64,000 bases of DNA from Actinomadura syzygii (GTDB lineage: Bacteria; Actinomycetota; Actinomycetes; Streptosporangiales; Streptosporangiaceae): positions 124,001 through 188,000 of the forward strand of contig NZ_VSFF01000009.1 of assembly GCF_008085905.1 (NCBI RefSeq), written 5' to 3'. A program made the translations under genes and the position numbers. Under the pieces are notes generated by a model. That model was not told where the DNA came from. It did no database searches and worked only from the letters and a program-made list of their open reading frames with translations. Of this stretch, positions 27,701-34,250 are shown in pieces (the stretch's first letter is position 1; every line of letters starts with the position of its first letter).

Positions 27701-28263
27701 AACCGCTCCGACGCGCGGTACGCCTCCTCGTCGGCGAGGACCGCGCGGTAGTCGCCCAGCTCAGTGGGCTCGTACTCGCCGCCGCCCGCCAGCAGGGTGT
27801 AGACCTCGGCGGCGCGGCGGCTGATCAGCGAGCCGCTGTAGGCGTCCTGGATCACGTGGTGCGCGCGGATGAACCAGCGGTGCAGGACGGGCGACAGCCG
27901 CAGCAGGGCCGTGACGTACAGCGGGTCGGCGTCCAGGGGCAGCGGCGCCGCCGTCCGCTCCCGCATCCACGCGCGGGACGCGGCGTCCGGGTCGGCCGCG
28001 CCGGACAGGTCGACCAGCGGGATCGTCGCGGTCGCGGCCGGGTCGAGGAGCTGGCCGGGGACGCCGTCCCGCTCGGCCAGCCGGGCGTTCATGCCGAGCG
28101 CCTCGTGCGCGGCGATCCGCGCCACCCGGTCGAGCAGCCCGTGGTCGACCGGGCCCTCGATCTCGATGAACTGCGCCATGTGGATCGGCGTTTCCGGGGC
28201 GAGCTGCTGCGCGTACCAGACGCTCCGCTGCGCGGCCGAAAGAGGAACGAACTCGGTGGACAT
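18790..28263 (-). CDS. NRPS1: initiating three-module synthetase C-A-T-C-(A9/A10 remnant)-T-C-A(Thr)-T-E
   Basis: 3157 residues. Module 1: C (1-440, motif HHVIQDA with Ala replacing the usual Gly), A (about 460-960; by-eye pocket D-V-F-S-A-G-I-V-F), T (LGGDS near 986). Module 2: C (from 1048, HHIAGDG), then only the small lid part of an A domain (about 1490-1545: RLIAYVV, LPEAMVP, NGKVDV), then T with LGGNS near 1593. Module 3: C (from 1656, HHVGGDG), A for threonine (D-F-W-N-V-G-M-V-H), T near 2629, E (HHLVVDGVSW near 2826). Module 2 lacks A1-A8 and must be loaded by another protein, probably the one encoded at 28625. Start ATG 28263 has only a weak upstream site. Confidence 0.95.
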   Translation of the reverse strand: MSTEFVPLSAAQRSVWYAQQLAPETPIHMAQFIEIEGPVDHGLLDRVARIAAHEALGMNARLAERDGVPGQLLDPAATATIPLVDLSGAADPDAASRAWMRERTAAPLPLDADPLYVTALLRLSPVLHRWFIRAHHVIQDAYSGSLISRRAAEVYTLLAGGGEYEPTELGDYRAVLADEEAYRASERFERDRAYWTERFADRPLAVSLSDGMAEPTADYLSLGTVVPPGEAAALATGARRLRTATPGLAIAATAAYVARMTGNGDVILGLAVSGRTTQVALGTPAMLATVLPLRVQISPDMTVHDLVRAATRASARALRHQRYRRDDLVRDLRLLGEPRRLYGPVINIMAFDYRLDFAGLPARMHPLTTGPIDDLSINIYDNFDGAGMRVDFDAHPDLYTEGRVGAHLDRYVRFLRALGDADPSTPLRDVELLDDAERALVLERWNDTASPVDPAAVVPELVEAQVARTPDAPAVTHDGSTLTYRELNERANRLARHLVGLGVGAEDFVALALPRDAGLVVAALAVLKAGAGYLPLDLAYPSDRVAYMLEDAAPACVITTRAAVLPGETPRVELDGSSLDGLSGADVTDAERVRPLRPGNPAYVIYTSGSTGRPKGVVVSHANVVDFCAQSMADYGPARLARVLFSTSLNFDVSLFEWLAPLTAGGEIEIVRDLLEVAERGGWSGTLVSGVPSAVSALLARGGPRLDVGDVALGGEALPPQLVRDVRALLPDARISNIYGPTEATVFVTGWYDDGNAEGHAPIGRPMANTRAYVLDGALKPVPVGVPGELYLAGDGLARGYLNRPSLTAERFAACPYGGPGERMYRTGDLVRWNQDGHIEYLGRLDHQVKVRGFRIELGEIEAALAEHPDVAQSVVVARRDAAGDTVLAGYVVGSASASADPAALRAFAARTLPAHMVPSAIVVLDAMPLTPNGKLDRDALPEPEFTAPPAARAPRDAREEILCGIVADVLGLDRVGVDDGFFDLGGDSLKATRVAARARAALGVELPVRALFETPTVAGLAGFAASAGGAARPALRAGKRPSPLPVSSAQERLWFLNRLEGPTATYNMPIPLRLTGALDLDAMRSALRDVVVRHESLRTLFADADGEARQVVLPPDEADPVLTVGETDDVRGALFADATRGFDLARELPVRAHLYRLGPDEHLLLIVLHHIAGDGWSMAPLARDVISAYLARRDGREPEWAPLPVQYADYALWQRELLGSEDDHGSLTARQLAHWTDALAGLPDEIRLPSDRPRPDRASYRGGQVAFDVPAGVAAGLRALARDHQVSVFMVLQAALAALLTRLGGGTDVPIGSPVAGRTDAALDDLVGVFVNTLVLRTDTSGDPAFAELLARVREADLAAYAHQDVPFERVVEALNPARSLARHPLFQVMLTLQNNPEASVELPGLDVAVEPVDAGVAKFDLEFLLEDARDGGFPGTLEYALDLFDRETAERLAGWYRGTLEAVVASGGSVSVEGLDLPGLPEVVDGPAEKRLIAYVVAAPGETLDPEELRAHVRDSLPEAMVPAAVVVLDALPLTPNGKVDVNALPKPDLAAVPAAAYRAPSGAAEEAVAAVFADLLGADRVGADDDFFALGGNSLIAMRVVSRVRRVLDAELPVRALFEAPTVAGLAALVGGARPGRPALARRERPGAVPPSHAQQRLWFLNRFEGPSATYNMPAALRIRGALDVAAVRAAVGDVVARHESLRTILPDDGGVPKQVVLDPAAARPELEVTETTEAELPARLATAAGYAFDISVEPPLRAHLFRIAPDEHVALLLMHHVGGDGWSMAPLARDFITAYTARAVGRAPGWAQLPVQYADYTLWQRELLGSEGDPESVISRQIAYWRGALDGVPEELRLPADRPRPAQASYRGGTARFQLGPDTRTALNDLARATGASPFMVAQAAFAALLSRLGAGTDVPIGSPIAGRTDEALDDLVGMFVNMLVFRTDTSGDPSFRELVGRVKETDLAAYAHQDVPFERLVEVLNPPRHLGRHPLFQVGLTFQNNPEARLDMPGFSAELEPLSVGVSRFDLLMVLTEREDGLDGELEYALDLYDSSTARQLVGRFERFLAALLAAPDAPIGSTEILSLDERSKVLEEWAGGRAAPVGRATIPALFEAQVAACPGALAVTFEGVSWTYAEVNARANRLARRLVFEGVGPERFVALALPRSVDLVVAVLAVLKAGAAYVPVDPDYPVDRVAQMVEDAKPVLTVGPDDLDACGYDDSNLGVEVSPDNPAYVIYTSGSTGRPKGVVVPHQNVVRLLRSTEGWFGFGPDDVWTLFHSYAFDFSVWELWGSLLYGGRLVVVPYLTSRSPAEFLRLLEAERVTVLNQTPSAFYQLMAADKDNPGSDLALRYVVFGGEALDLGRLEDWYSRHPENAPTLVNMYGITETTVHVSHLALDRAYAASASGSVIGAGIPDLRVYVLDSRLQPVPPGVVGELFVAGAGLARGYLNRPALSAERFVADPFGAPGTRMYRTGDLGRWLNDDTLEYLGRADQQVQLRGFRIELGEVEAALARNDTVQDAAVIVRDERLIAYVTGSEIDPAELRRSAANVLPDYMVPAAVVELDALPLTVNGKLDRNALPDPRKTAKVSSREPRTTEEEILANLFAEVLGLERVGVDDGFFDLGGDSIIAIQLVSRARQSGLVITPRDVFQHQTVEELAATAKPIGEANTIETESPGTGIGPVPVTPIVAWLRDRTGGDASLIRGFHQAMLLRTPPDLGLEKLTAALQTVLDHHDMLRLRLDVDANDWRPVVRPRGSCDAAALVTRVDVAGLDTDKLRAVIAEQAANARDRLDPSAGTTAQLVWFDAGREQGRVLVVLHHLVVDGVSWRILLPDLVTAWAGGDLDPVPTSFRRWAQKLTATAMDDTELDEWLDIVEGPAPDLGSRPLDPRMDIAARARSVTLELPADVTKPLLADVPAAFHGRFNDVLLTGLALAVAAWRRRRGGRGTGVLIDLEGHGRDAGVAGADTSRTVGWFTSIHPVRLDAGNATGGAAIKKVKEQLRAVPGTGIGYGLLRCGGDGAAAAELAEPSPPQIAFNYLGRIDPGGEGGDWTVAPEELPAGEDPRMPMAHVLEINAVTRDLPHGPVLSATWTWPGDVLDPDDVRELAEGWFTALRGLAATGAAGTDAGFTPSDLLVDLDQSEIDGLQDAWRRR
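20241..21971. repeat. Long near-identical repeat, copy 2 (Thr A-T segment of NRPS1)
   Basis: Partner of 12586-14316. At its high-coordinate end both copies share CGCCCTCCAGCCCATT and then diverge at once. Shorter matching blocks continue into the preceding C domains at a different offset (for example around 14730 and 22367), which points to patchwork gene conversion. Confidence 0.88.
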
Positions 28264-28624
28264 CAAACGGCACTTTCCCGGTCGAAGATGGTCTCCTGCA
28301 CGCCCGGCCACGACGTCCGAAAAACGGACCGCCACAGCGAATCGGGCCGTTCCCCGTCCCCTTTCGCCCTCAGTTCCGACCGGGACCGCGATCGGCCCGC
28401 GCGCACCCGGGACTCACCATGTTCTACTCGGGAGTAGCGAAGCCACAGTCAACCAGCCCGCCCAGGGGCCCGCAATCCCCTCAAAAGCAGAACTTGGACC
28501 GCGGCATTGCTCACGGAAGTGACAAAACCATCGGTCGGTCCTCAGCCGTTCGCAGGGCGGGACGCGCGCCGCACGACAAAAAACGGCGACGCATTCTGTT
28601 CGTGCAATTACGCAGGGTGACCGT
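28264..28624. other. Intergenic region between stand-alone adenylation gene and NRPS1
   Basis: 361 bases with no gene on either strand. I looked here for a frameshifted A9-A10 tail of the upstream adenylation gene and saw none. The region is less GC-rich than its surroundings and contains the palindrome at 28424-28437. On the minus strand TTGACT followed 20 bases later by TAGAAC is a weak promoter candidate. Confidence 0.6.
28424..28437. promoter_or_regulatory. Palindrome upstream of NRPS1, candidate operator
   Basis: CTACTC-GG-GAGTAG has perfect 6-base arms. It lies about 160 bases upstream of the NRPS1 start and next to a weak minus-strand promoter candidate. It could bind the orphan response regulator or the XRE regulator of this region; no direct evidence. 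Confidence 0.4.
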
Positions 28625-30127
28625 CTAGCGGGCCGGGTACTCGTGCACCACGACCGCCGCCGCCCGCACCCCCGGGTGCCGCCGCAGGACGGCCTCGACC
28701 TCGCCCGGCTCCATCCGCACCCCGGAGATCTTGACCTGCCGGTCGACCCGTCCGAGGTACTGGAGCACCGGGCGGTCCTCGCCGCCCGCGTCGCCGGGCA
28801 GCAGGCGCACCGCGTCGCCCGTCCGGTAGAGGCGCCCGGTCGGGGACGCGGCGAACGGGTCGCGGTAGAAGGCCAGGCGGGTGCGCTCGGCGTCGCCGAG
28901 GTAGCCGCGGCCGACGGCCACGCCGCCGACGAACAGCTCGCCCGCCTCGCCCGCCTCGCACGCGGACCACGTCCCGTCGTCCTCCTCGCGGAGCACGTAC
29001 AGGCACGCGTTGACGACCGGCGTCCCGATCGGCAGCCGCGTGAGCCGCAGGTCGCCCGAGGTGACGACGTGGTGCGTGACGTCGTCGGAGCATTCGGTCG
29101 GGCCGTAGGCGTTGAGGAGGCGGGCGTGCGGCATCGCGTCCAGCCAGCGGCGGGCGAGTTCGGCGGGCAGCTCCTCGCCGGTCGCGATCATCCAGCGGAG
29201 CCGGGGCAGCGCGCCGGGCGGCAGGCCGTCCAGCAGGTGCGCGACCATGGCCGGGACGAGCTCCACGACCGTGGTCCCGGTCGCGTCGCAGCGCCGCGCG
29301 AAGGCCGCCGGGTCGTGCGCCGCGTCGTCGCCGACGACGTCCACCCGGCCGCCGACCAGCAGCGGGCACAGCATCTGCCAGATGGAGATGTCGAAGCCGA
29401 GCGGGGCGGTGAACGCGAGGACGTCGCCGCCGGTCAGGCCCAGGTCGACGATCTTGGCCCAGAGGTGGTTGAGCATGCCCCGGTGCTCGACGACCGCGCC
29501 CTTCGGACGTCCCGTCGAGCCCGACGTGAACAGCACGTACCGGGGCTGGTCGAGGGAGTCGAGGCGGGGCGCGCCGGTCCGGGGCGCGAGGTCGCCGGCC
29601 CGCGCGGCGTCGACGACGCGGCACCCGGCCTCGGCGGCGCCCGCCGCCAGCGCCGGACCCGGCGCGCCCGCCGTGAGCAGGACCGACGCCCCCGCCTGCG
29701 CGAGCACGTCCCGGACGCGCCCCGCCGGCCAGCCCTCGTCGGCGGGCACGTACAGCGCCCCGACCAGCTCGATCGCGAGGAACGCGGCGATCACCGACGC
29801 GCTCCGCCTGCCGCCGACGCCGACGACCTCGCCCGGCTCGACGCCCTCGACGTCCAGCAGCGCGGCGATCCGCCGGGCCTCCGCCGCCAGCCCGGCGTAG
29901 CTGAGCGTCCGGTCCGCGTCCGTGACGGCCGGACGGTCCCGCTCGGCGGCGAACCGCTCCACCCGCGCGATGACCGGATCGTCCAGGTCGACGGGGTGCT
30001 CGCGGAGCATCCCGTGCCGGGCGGCCAGCTCCCGGGCCCGCGCCGCCTGCTCCGGCGGCACGTCCAGGGCGGGCAGTCCGGCGGGCGGGAGCAGCCGGTC
30101 GGCGGCGGGGCCGCGAGCGTCCATCAT
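28625..30127 (-). CDS. Stand-alone adenylation protein lacking A9-A10 (large A-domain core only)
   Basis: 500 residues. Motifs A3 (FTSGSTGRPKGAV), A4 (GFDISIWQ), A5 (NAYGPTE), A7 (YRTGD) and A8 (GRVDRQVKISGVRMEPGE) are present. The protein stops at VVVHEYPAR, just before the hinge-distal lid. It therefore lacks A9 (LPxYMVP) and A10 with the catalytic Lys that normal A domains need. By-eye pocket residues are D-I-W-E-I-T-A-D-D; the extra acidic residues suit a positively charged substrate such as Dap. NRPS1 module 2 has precisely the missing lid. Start ATG 30127 (or 30124) follows GGAG. It is transcribed with, and 361 bases upstream of, NRPS1. Confidence 0.9.
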   Translation of the reverse strand: MMDARGPAADRLLPPAGLPALDVPPEQAARARELAARHGMLREHPVDLDDPVIARVERFAAERDRPAVTDADRTLSYAGLAAEARRIAALLDVEGVEPGEVVGVGGRRSASVIAAFLAIELVGALYVPADEGWPAGRVRDVLAQAGASVLLTAGAPGPALAAGAAEAGCRVVDAARAGDLAPRTGAPRLDSLDQPRYVLFTSGSTGRPKGAVVEHRGMLNHLWAKIVDLGLTGGDVLAFTAPLGFDISIWQMLCPLLVGGRVDVVGDDAAHDPAAFARRCDATGTTVVELVPAMVAHLLDGLPPGALPRLRWMIATGEELPAELARRWLDAMPHARLLNAYGPTECSDDVTHHVVTSGDLRLTRLPIGTPVVNACLYVLREEDDGTWSACEAGEAGELFVGGVAVGRGYLGDAERTRLAFYRDPFAASPTGRLYRTGDAVRLLPGDAGGEDRPVLQYLGRVDRQVKISGVRMEPGEVEAVLRRHPGVRAAAVVVHEYPAR

Positions 30128-30375
30128 TACTCTCCGTGAGGTGAGACTTATCCGCTGTCATCACCGAAACAAGCGGACCGCATAGCTTATACAGCGCCTT
30201 GCCGAGCCTTCTCGCATTCTTCGCTACCAGACGGTAAGTCGGGGGGTTGCGGCTCGCAGATGCCCGCGGGTACGGTGAGGCTCCGCCACGGCTCCGGCGC
30301 GCAGCCCGCGGACAACTCGTGGGACGATGCCCGGGAGACGTTGAGGGAATTGATTCTTCCTTTCAGGATGCCAGC

Positions 30376-31353
30376 GTGCCGATAATCACCTCGCCGCAGG
30401 AATTCAATGTCGACGACCTTTACGTCGATCTCAGGCAGGTTGTCGACCGGCCGCTCTACCTGAAATGCGAGGGCTTCAACTTCGCCGGCTCGGTGAAGCT
30501 GAAGGCGGCCGCCGCGATGGTCGAGGCGGCCGCCGCGGACGGCGTCCTCACCCCCGGCTCGACCCTCGTCGAGTCGTCGTCCGGCAACCTCGGGATCGCG
30601 CTCAGCCTGATCGCGGCGAGCCGCGGGCTGCGGTTCGTGTGCGTCACCGACCCGCGCTGCAACCCGGCGTCGGCGCGGGTGATGCGGGCGCTCGGCGCGG
30701 ACGTCCGCGTCGTGGCGGAGACGGACGCGAACGGCGGCCACCTCGGCGCCCGCGTCCGGTACGTCCGGGAACTGTGCGCGTCGGACCCCGGGTACGTGTG
30801 GCTGAACCAGTACGCCAACCGGAACAACTGGCTCGCCCACTACCGGGAGACGGCCCCCGCGATCGACCGCGCCTTCCCCGACCTGGAGGTCCTCTTCGTC
30901 GGGGCGGGCACGACCGGCACGCTGATGGGCTGCGCGCGGTACTTCCGGGAGCGGCGCCGCCCGGTGACGATCGTGGCGGTCGACGCGGTCGGGTCGGTCA
31001 CGTTCGGCGGCCTCCCGGAGCGCCGGATGGTGCCCGGCCTCGGCACGAGCAGCAGGCCCGACATGGTGGACGAGTCGCTCGTCGACGACGTCGTCCACGT
31101 CACCGAGCCCGACACGATCCGCGCCGCGCACGCGCTGTCCGCGCGCGGGTTCCTGTTCGGCGGCTCCACCGGCACCGTCGTGTCGGGCGCGTCCCGCTGG
31201 CTGGAGGCGAAGTACCCCGGCGAGGACCCGGTCGCCGTGGCGATCGCGCCCGACCTCGGCGAGCGCTATCTGGACTCCATCTACGAGGACGGCTGGCTCC
31301 GCGAGATGTTCCCCGAACTGCTGCCCGGCCTCGCCGAAATCCACCGCCACTGA
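30376..31353 (+). CDS. sbnA: SbnA-like PLP enzyme, N-(1-amino-1-carboxy-2-ethyl)-glutamate synthase for Dap synthesis
   Basis: 325 residues from GTG 30376 (AGGA 7 bases upstream), almost the length of SbnA. A cysteine-synthase fold with the PLP Lys in AGSVK, the loop ESSSGNLGIAL, WLNQYANRNNW, GGSTGT and a C-terminal ERYLDSIYEDGWL. All of these match Staphylococcus aureus SbnA more closely than CysK. SbnA joins O-phosphoserine and glutamate; SbnB then oxidises the adduct to Dap and 2-oxoglutarate. The next gene is the SbnB relative, 19 bases away. It is divergent from the adenylation gene. Dap supply for NRPS module 2 is the natural reading. Confidence 0.88.
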   Translation: MPIITSPQEFNVDDLYVDLRQVVDRPLYLKCEGFNFAGSVKLKAAAAMVEAAAADGVLTPGSTLVESSSGNLGIALSLIAASRGLRFVCVTDPRCNPASARVMRALGADVRVVAETDANGGHLGARVRYVRELCASDPGYVWLNQYANRNNWLAHYRETAPAIDRAFPDLEVLFVGAGTTGTLMGCARYFRERRRPVTIVAVDAVGSVTFGGLPERRMVPGLGTSSRPDMVDESLVDDVVHVTEPDTIRAAHALSARGFLFGGSTGTVVSGASRWLEAKYPGEDPVAVAIAPDLGERYLDSIYEDGWLREMFPELLPGLAEIHRH

Positions 31354-31372
31354 TCATCCGGAGCGTCCCGTC

Positions 31373-32410
31373 ATGAGCCAGGCCCCCGCATTCGCCGTGA
31401 TCCCCGGAGCCCAGGTCCACGCGGCGCTCGCCGGACGGGAGGCGCGCGTCGTCCGGATCGTCGAGGCGGCCTACCGGCTCCACGGCGAGGGGCTGACCGT
31501 CAACCCGGACTCCTACTTCCTGCGGTTCCCGGACCGTCCGGCCGACCGGATCATCGCGCTGCCCGCCTCGGTCGAAGGCGGCGGCAAGGGGGGCGTCGGC
31601 GTGCACGGCGTCAAGTGGATCTCCAGCTTCCCGGGCAACGTCGCGGCCGGGATCCCGCGCGCGTCCGCCGTGCTGATCCTCAACGACGCCGGGACCGGGT
31701 ACCCGTTCGCGTGCCTGGAGAGCTCGATCATCTCCGCCGCCCGGACGGCCGCGTCCGCGTCGCTCGCCGCCGCCGCCCTCGCCGACCGGCGCGGGGACCG
31801 TCCGCGCCGGGTCGGGTTCGTCGGCGCCGGGCTGATCGCCCGCTACGTCCACACCTACCTGGCGGCGAACGGGTTCGCGTTCGACGAGCTGGGCGTGCAC
31901 GACCTGTCCGCCGAGCACGCCGGCGGCTTCAAGGGATACCTGGAGCGCACGGAGAACGGGCCGGTCACCGTGCACGGGTCGGCGGAGTCGCTGATCCGGT
32001 CGTCCGACCTGGTCGTGTTCGCGACGGTCGCCGGGGAGCCGCACGTCACCGACCCGGGCTGGTTCGCGCACGCCCCGCTGGTGCTGCACGTGTCCCTGCG
32101 CGACCTGTCCCCCGAGGTCATCCTGTCCGCGTACAACATCGTGGACGACGTCGAGCACTGCCTGAAGGCGAACACGTCCCCGCACCTGGCCGAGCAGCGG
32201 GTCGGACACCGCGGCTTCGTCGCCGGGACGCTCTACGACGTCCTCACCGGAAAGACGTCCCCGCCCGCTGACCGCCCGGTCGTGTTCTCACCGTTCGGCC
32301 TGGGCGTTCTGGACCTGGCCGTGGCCCGCCACGTCTACGACGAGGTCTCGGCCTCGGGCGAACTCCAGACCGTCCCCGGCTTCTTCCACGACATGACCCG
32401 CTACGGCTGA
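31373..32410 (+). CDS. sbnB: SbnB-like dehydrogenase, second step of L-2,3-diaminopropionate synthesis
   Basis: 345 residues of the ornithine cyclodeaminase fold. SbnB-type sequence features include GVKWISSFPGN, RASAVLILND, GYPFACLESSIISAARTAASA and the NAD loop GFVGAGLIARY. In the Sbn pathway the enzyme oxidatively splits the SbnA product, giving L-Dap plus 2-oxoglutarate. ATG 31373 follows GGAG about 10 bases upstream. The 3' end overlaps the convergent regulator gene by 10 bases. Together with the preceding gene it is strong evidence that the cluster makes a Dap-containing peptide. Confidence 0.88.
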   Translation: MSQAPAFAVIPGAQVHAALAGREARVVRIVEAAYRLHGEGLTVNPDSYFLRFPDRPADRIIALPASVEGGGKGGVGVHGVKWISSFPGNVAAGIPRASAVLILNDAGTGYPFACLESSIISAARTAASASLAAAALADRRGDRPRRVGFVGAGLIARYVHTYLAANGFAFDELGVHDLSAEHAGGFKGYLERTENGPVTVHGSAESLIRSSDLVVFATVAGEPHVTDPGWFAHAPLVLHVSLRDLSPEVILSAYNIVDDVEHCLKANTSPHLAEQRVGHRGFVAGTLYDVLTGKTSPPADRPVVFSPFGLGVLDLAVARHVYDEVSASGELQTVPGFFHDMTRYG

Positions 32411-33228
32411 CGCGCGGTCGCGGCGAGGGCGCCGAGGAGGGCGAGGGCCTCGGCGCTCGCGGAGCCCGGTTCCGCGTGGTAGACGACCAGTTCCTGCCCC
32501 GGGCTCGACCGGACGTCGAACGTCTGCATCGTCAGCGTGACGTCACCGGCCTCGCGGTGCCGGAACCGCTTGTGTTCGAGCGCCTTGCCGCGCGCGTCGT
32601 GCCGCGCCCACAGCTCCGCGAACTCGGGGCTCTCCTCCAGCAGGCCGGCCAGCACCCGCCGGATCCGCGGATCGCCGGGCGCCTCGCCGTGCCCGAGCCG
32701 GAACCCGGCGACGCTGTTGCGGGCGACCTCGTGCCAGTCGCGGTAGAACGTCCGGGCCGCCGGGTCGGTGAACACGACGTGCATCAGGTTGCGGGAGTGC
32801 GCCCAGTCGTGGAAGAGCGCGTCGGCGATCGCGTTGGACGCCAGCACGTCGTAGGCCCGGTTGTAGACGATCGCCGGGTTGTCGGGCCAGGCGTCCATGA
32901 GCTGGAGGAGGCTCGGGTCGACGCGGTCGTCCGCGGCGGCGGTGCGGACGCGGGGGCTGAGCCCGGCCAGCCGGAACAGGTGGCCGCGGGCGTCGTCGCC
33001 GAGCCGCAGCGCGACGGCGAGGGCCTCGACGACCTGCGCGGACGGGTTCCGCTCCCGGCCCTGTTCGAGGCGGACGTAGTAGTCGGCGCTGACCCCGGCG
33101 AGCATCGCGACCTCCTCGCGCCGCAGGCCGGGGACCCGCCGGTGCCCCACCGAGGGAAGGCCGACGTCGCCGGGTGCGATCTGCCCGCGCCGCGCCCTGA
33201 GGTAGCCGCCGAGATCGGTGCGCGTCAT
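32401..33228 (-). CDS. XRE-type helix-turn-helix regulator with MmyB-like ligand-binding domain
   Basis: 275 residues. The N-terminal HTH begins LGGYLRARRGQI and includes the hallmark GLRREEVAMLAGVSADYYVRLEQGRERNP-like stretch (about residues 35-64). The C-terminal domain matches MmyB-type ligand-binding regions (PAIVYNRAYDVLASN, RTFYRDW). Start ATG 33228. Such regulators commonly sit beside an oxidoreductase gene they control; here an SDR gene diverges 126 bases away. It may control that gene rather than the NRPS cluster. Confidence 0.88.
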   Translation of the reverse strand: MTRTDLGGYLRARRGQIAPGDVGLPSVGHRRVPGLRREEVAMLAGVSADYYVRLEQGRERNPSAQVVEALAVALRLGDDARGHLFRLAGLSPRVRTAAADDRVDPSLLQLMDAWPDNPAIVYNRAYDVLASNAIADALFHDWAHSRNLMHVVFTDPAARTFYRDWHEVARNSVAGFRLGHGEAPGDPRIRRVLAGLLEESPEFAELWARHDARGKALEHKRFRHREAGDVTLTMQTFDVRSSPGQELVVYHAEPGSASAEALALLGALAATARQP

Positions 33229-33354
33229 GCCGCCATCGTAGGTCGCGGCGCTCCGCGCAGGGTGGGTGCGGCGCTCCCAGGACGAGGGCGGCCTGCCATG
33301 TCCGCGCCGGGTCGGCCACCGTCGAGGGCAGGACGCCGACTCACCGGAGAAGCC

Positions 33355-34119
33355 ATGAACCCGCCCGCCATGAACCCGCCCGCCGCCTGGGACCTCACCG
33401 GCCGCGTCGCGGTCGTCACCGGCGCCGCCCGCGGCATCGGCCGCGCCACCGCCGAACTGCTGCGCGCCCGCGGCGCCCGCCTCGTCGTCACCGACCGCTC
33501 CCCCGCCGTCGAGGACCTCGCCGCGGACGACGTGGCCGTCCTCGTCGGCGACGTCGCCGACGAGGACCTCGCCCGCGCCACCATGCGCCTCGCCCGCGAC
33601 CGCTTCGGACGCCTCGACATCCTGGTCAACAACGCCGGGCGCACCCTGAACAAGCCGATCACCGAGACGAGCGTCGACGACTTCGAGGGCATCCTGCGCG
33701 TCAATGCGGGCGGCAACTTCGTCCAGGCCCGCGAGGCGTTCCGCGTCATGGCGGAGGGCGGCGGCGGCTCGATCGTCTCGATCGCGTCCGTCTCGTCGGT
33801 CGTCGCCTTCGAGACGCAGACCGCCTACGCCGCGTCGAAGGGGGCGCTCGTCCAGATGACCCGCGTCCTCGCGATCGAGGGCGGCCCGAAGGGCATCCGC
33901 TCCAACGCCGTCCTGCCCGGCGTGATCGACACCGACATCATGGAGGGCGTCGTGGAGAACGGCCGCGAGATGCTCGCCTCCTTCGGCCCCGCCCACCCGA
34001 TCGGCCGCATCGGCCGCCCGGACGAGGTCGCCGAGACGGTCGCCTTCCTGGCCTCGGACGCGTCCAGTTTCATCACCGGCGCCCTGCTGGCGGTGGACGG
34101 CGGCTGGACGGCCCAATGA
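33355..34119 (+). CDS. Short-chain dehydrogenase/reductase (SDR)
   Basis: 254 residues. Classical SDR features: TGAARGIGR cofactor loop, NNAG, catalytic Ser in SIASVSS and YAASK active-site Tyr/Lys, plus a C-terminal GALLAVDGGW. ATG 33355 follows GGAG at 33346. The first ten residues contain a duplicated MNPPA, so ATG 33370 is an alternative start. Probably regulated by the divergent XRE/MmyB-type gene. Substrate unknown. Confidence 0.9.
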   Translation: MNPPAMNPPAAWDLTGRVAVVTGAARGIGRATAELLRARGARLVVTDRSPAVEDLAADDVAVLVGDVADEDLARATMRLARDRFGRLDILVNNAGRTLNKPITETSVDDFEGILRVNAGGNFVQAREAFRVMAEGGGGSIVSIASVSSVVAFETQTAYAASKGALVQMTRVLAIEGGPKGIRSNAVLPGVIDTDIMEGVVENGREMLASFGPAHPIGRIGRPDEVAETVAFLASDASSFITGALLAVDGGWTAQ

Positions 34120-34250
34120 CCACCGGGCCGCGCCCCCGACGGGCCAACACGCGCCGAATCTTTGGTCATCTCTTCGCTCAATACGTCAATCCGTCGTCAC
34201 CGTCCGTGACATAGGTCGGCTGGATCCGTACCGTGTCGATCAACGACGCA

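Noticed and set aside
14645..28437. Very long plus-strand open frames antisense to the NRPS genes
   Set aside because: They are rich in Arg/Gly/Asp/Val/His with no domain features and arise from the GC-biased third positions of the real minus-strand genes.
28264..28624. Possible frameshifted A9-A10 tail of the stand-alone adenylation gene
   Set aside because: No LPxYMVP- or NGKxDR-like sequence is readable in any frame downstream of its stop, so truncation looks real and not a sequencing frameshift.
30128..30375. Clear promoter pair between the adenylation gene and the sbnA-like gene
   Set aside because: Promoters must exist here, but no -35/-10 pair with acceptable spacing stood out on either strand.
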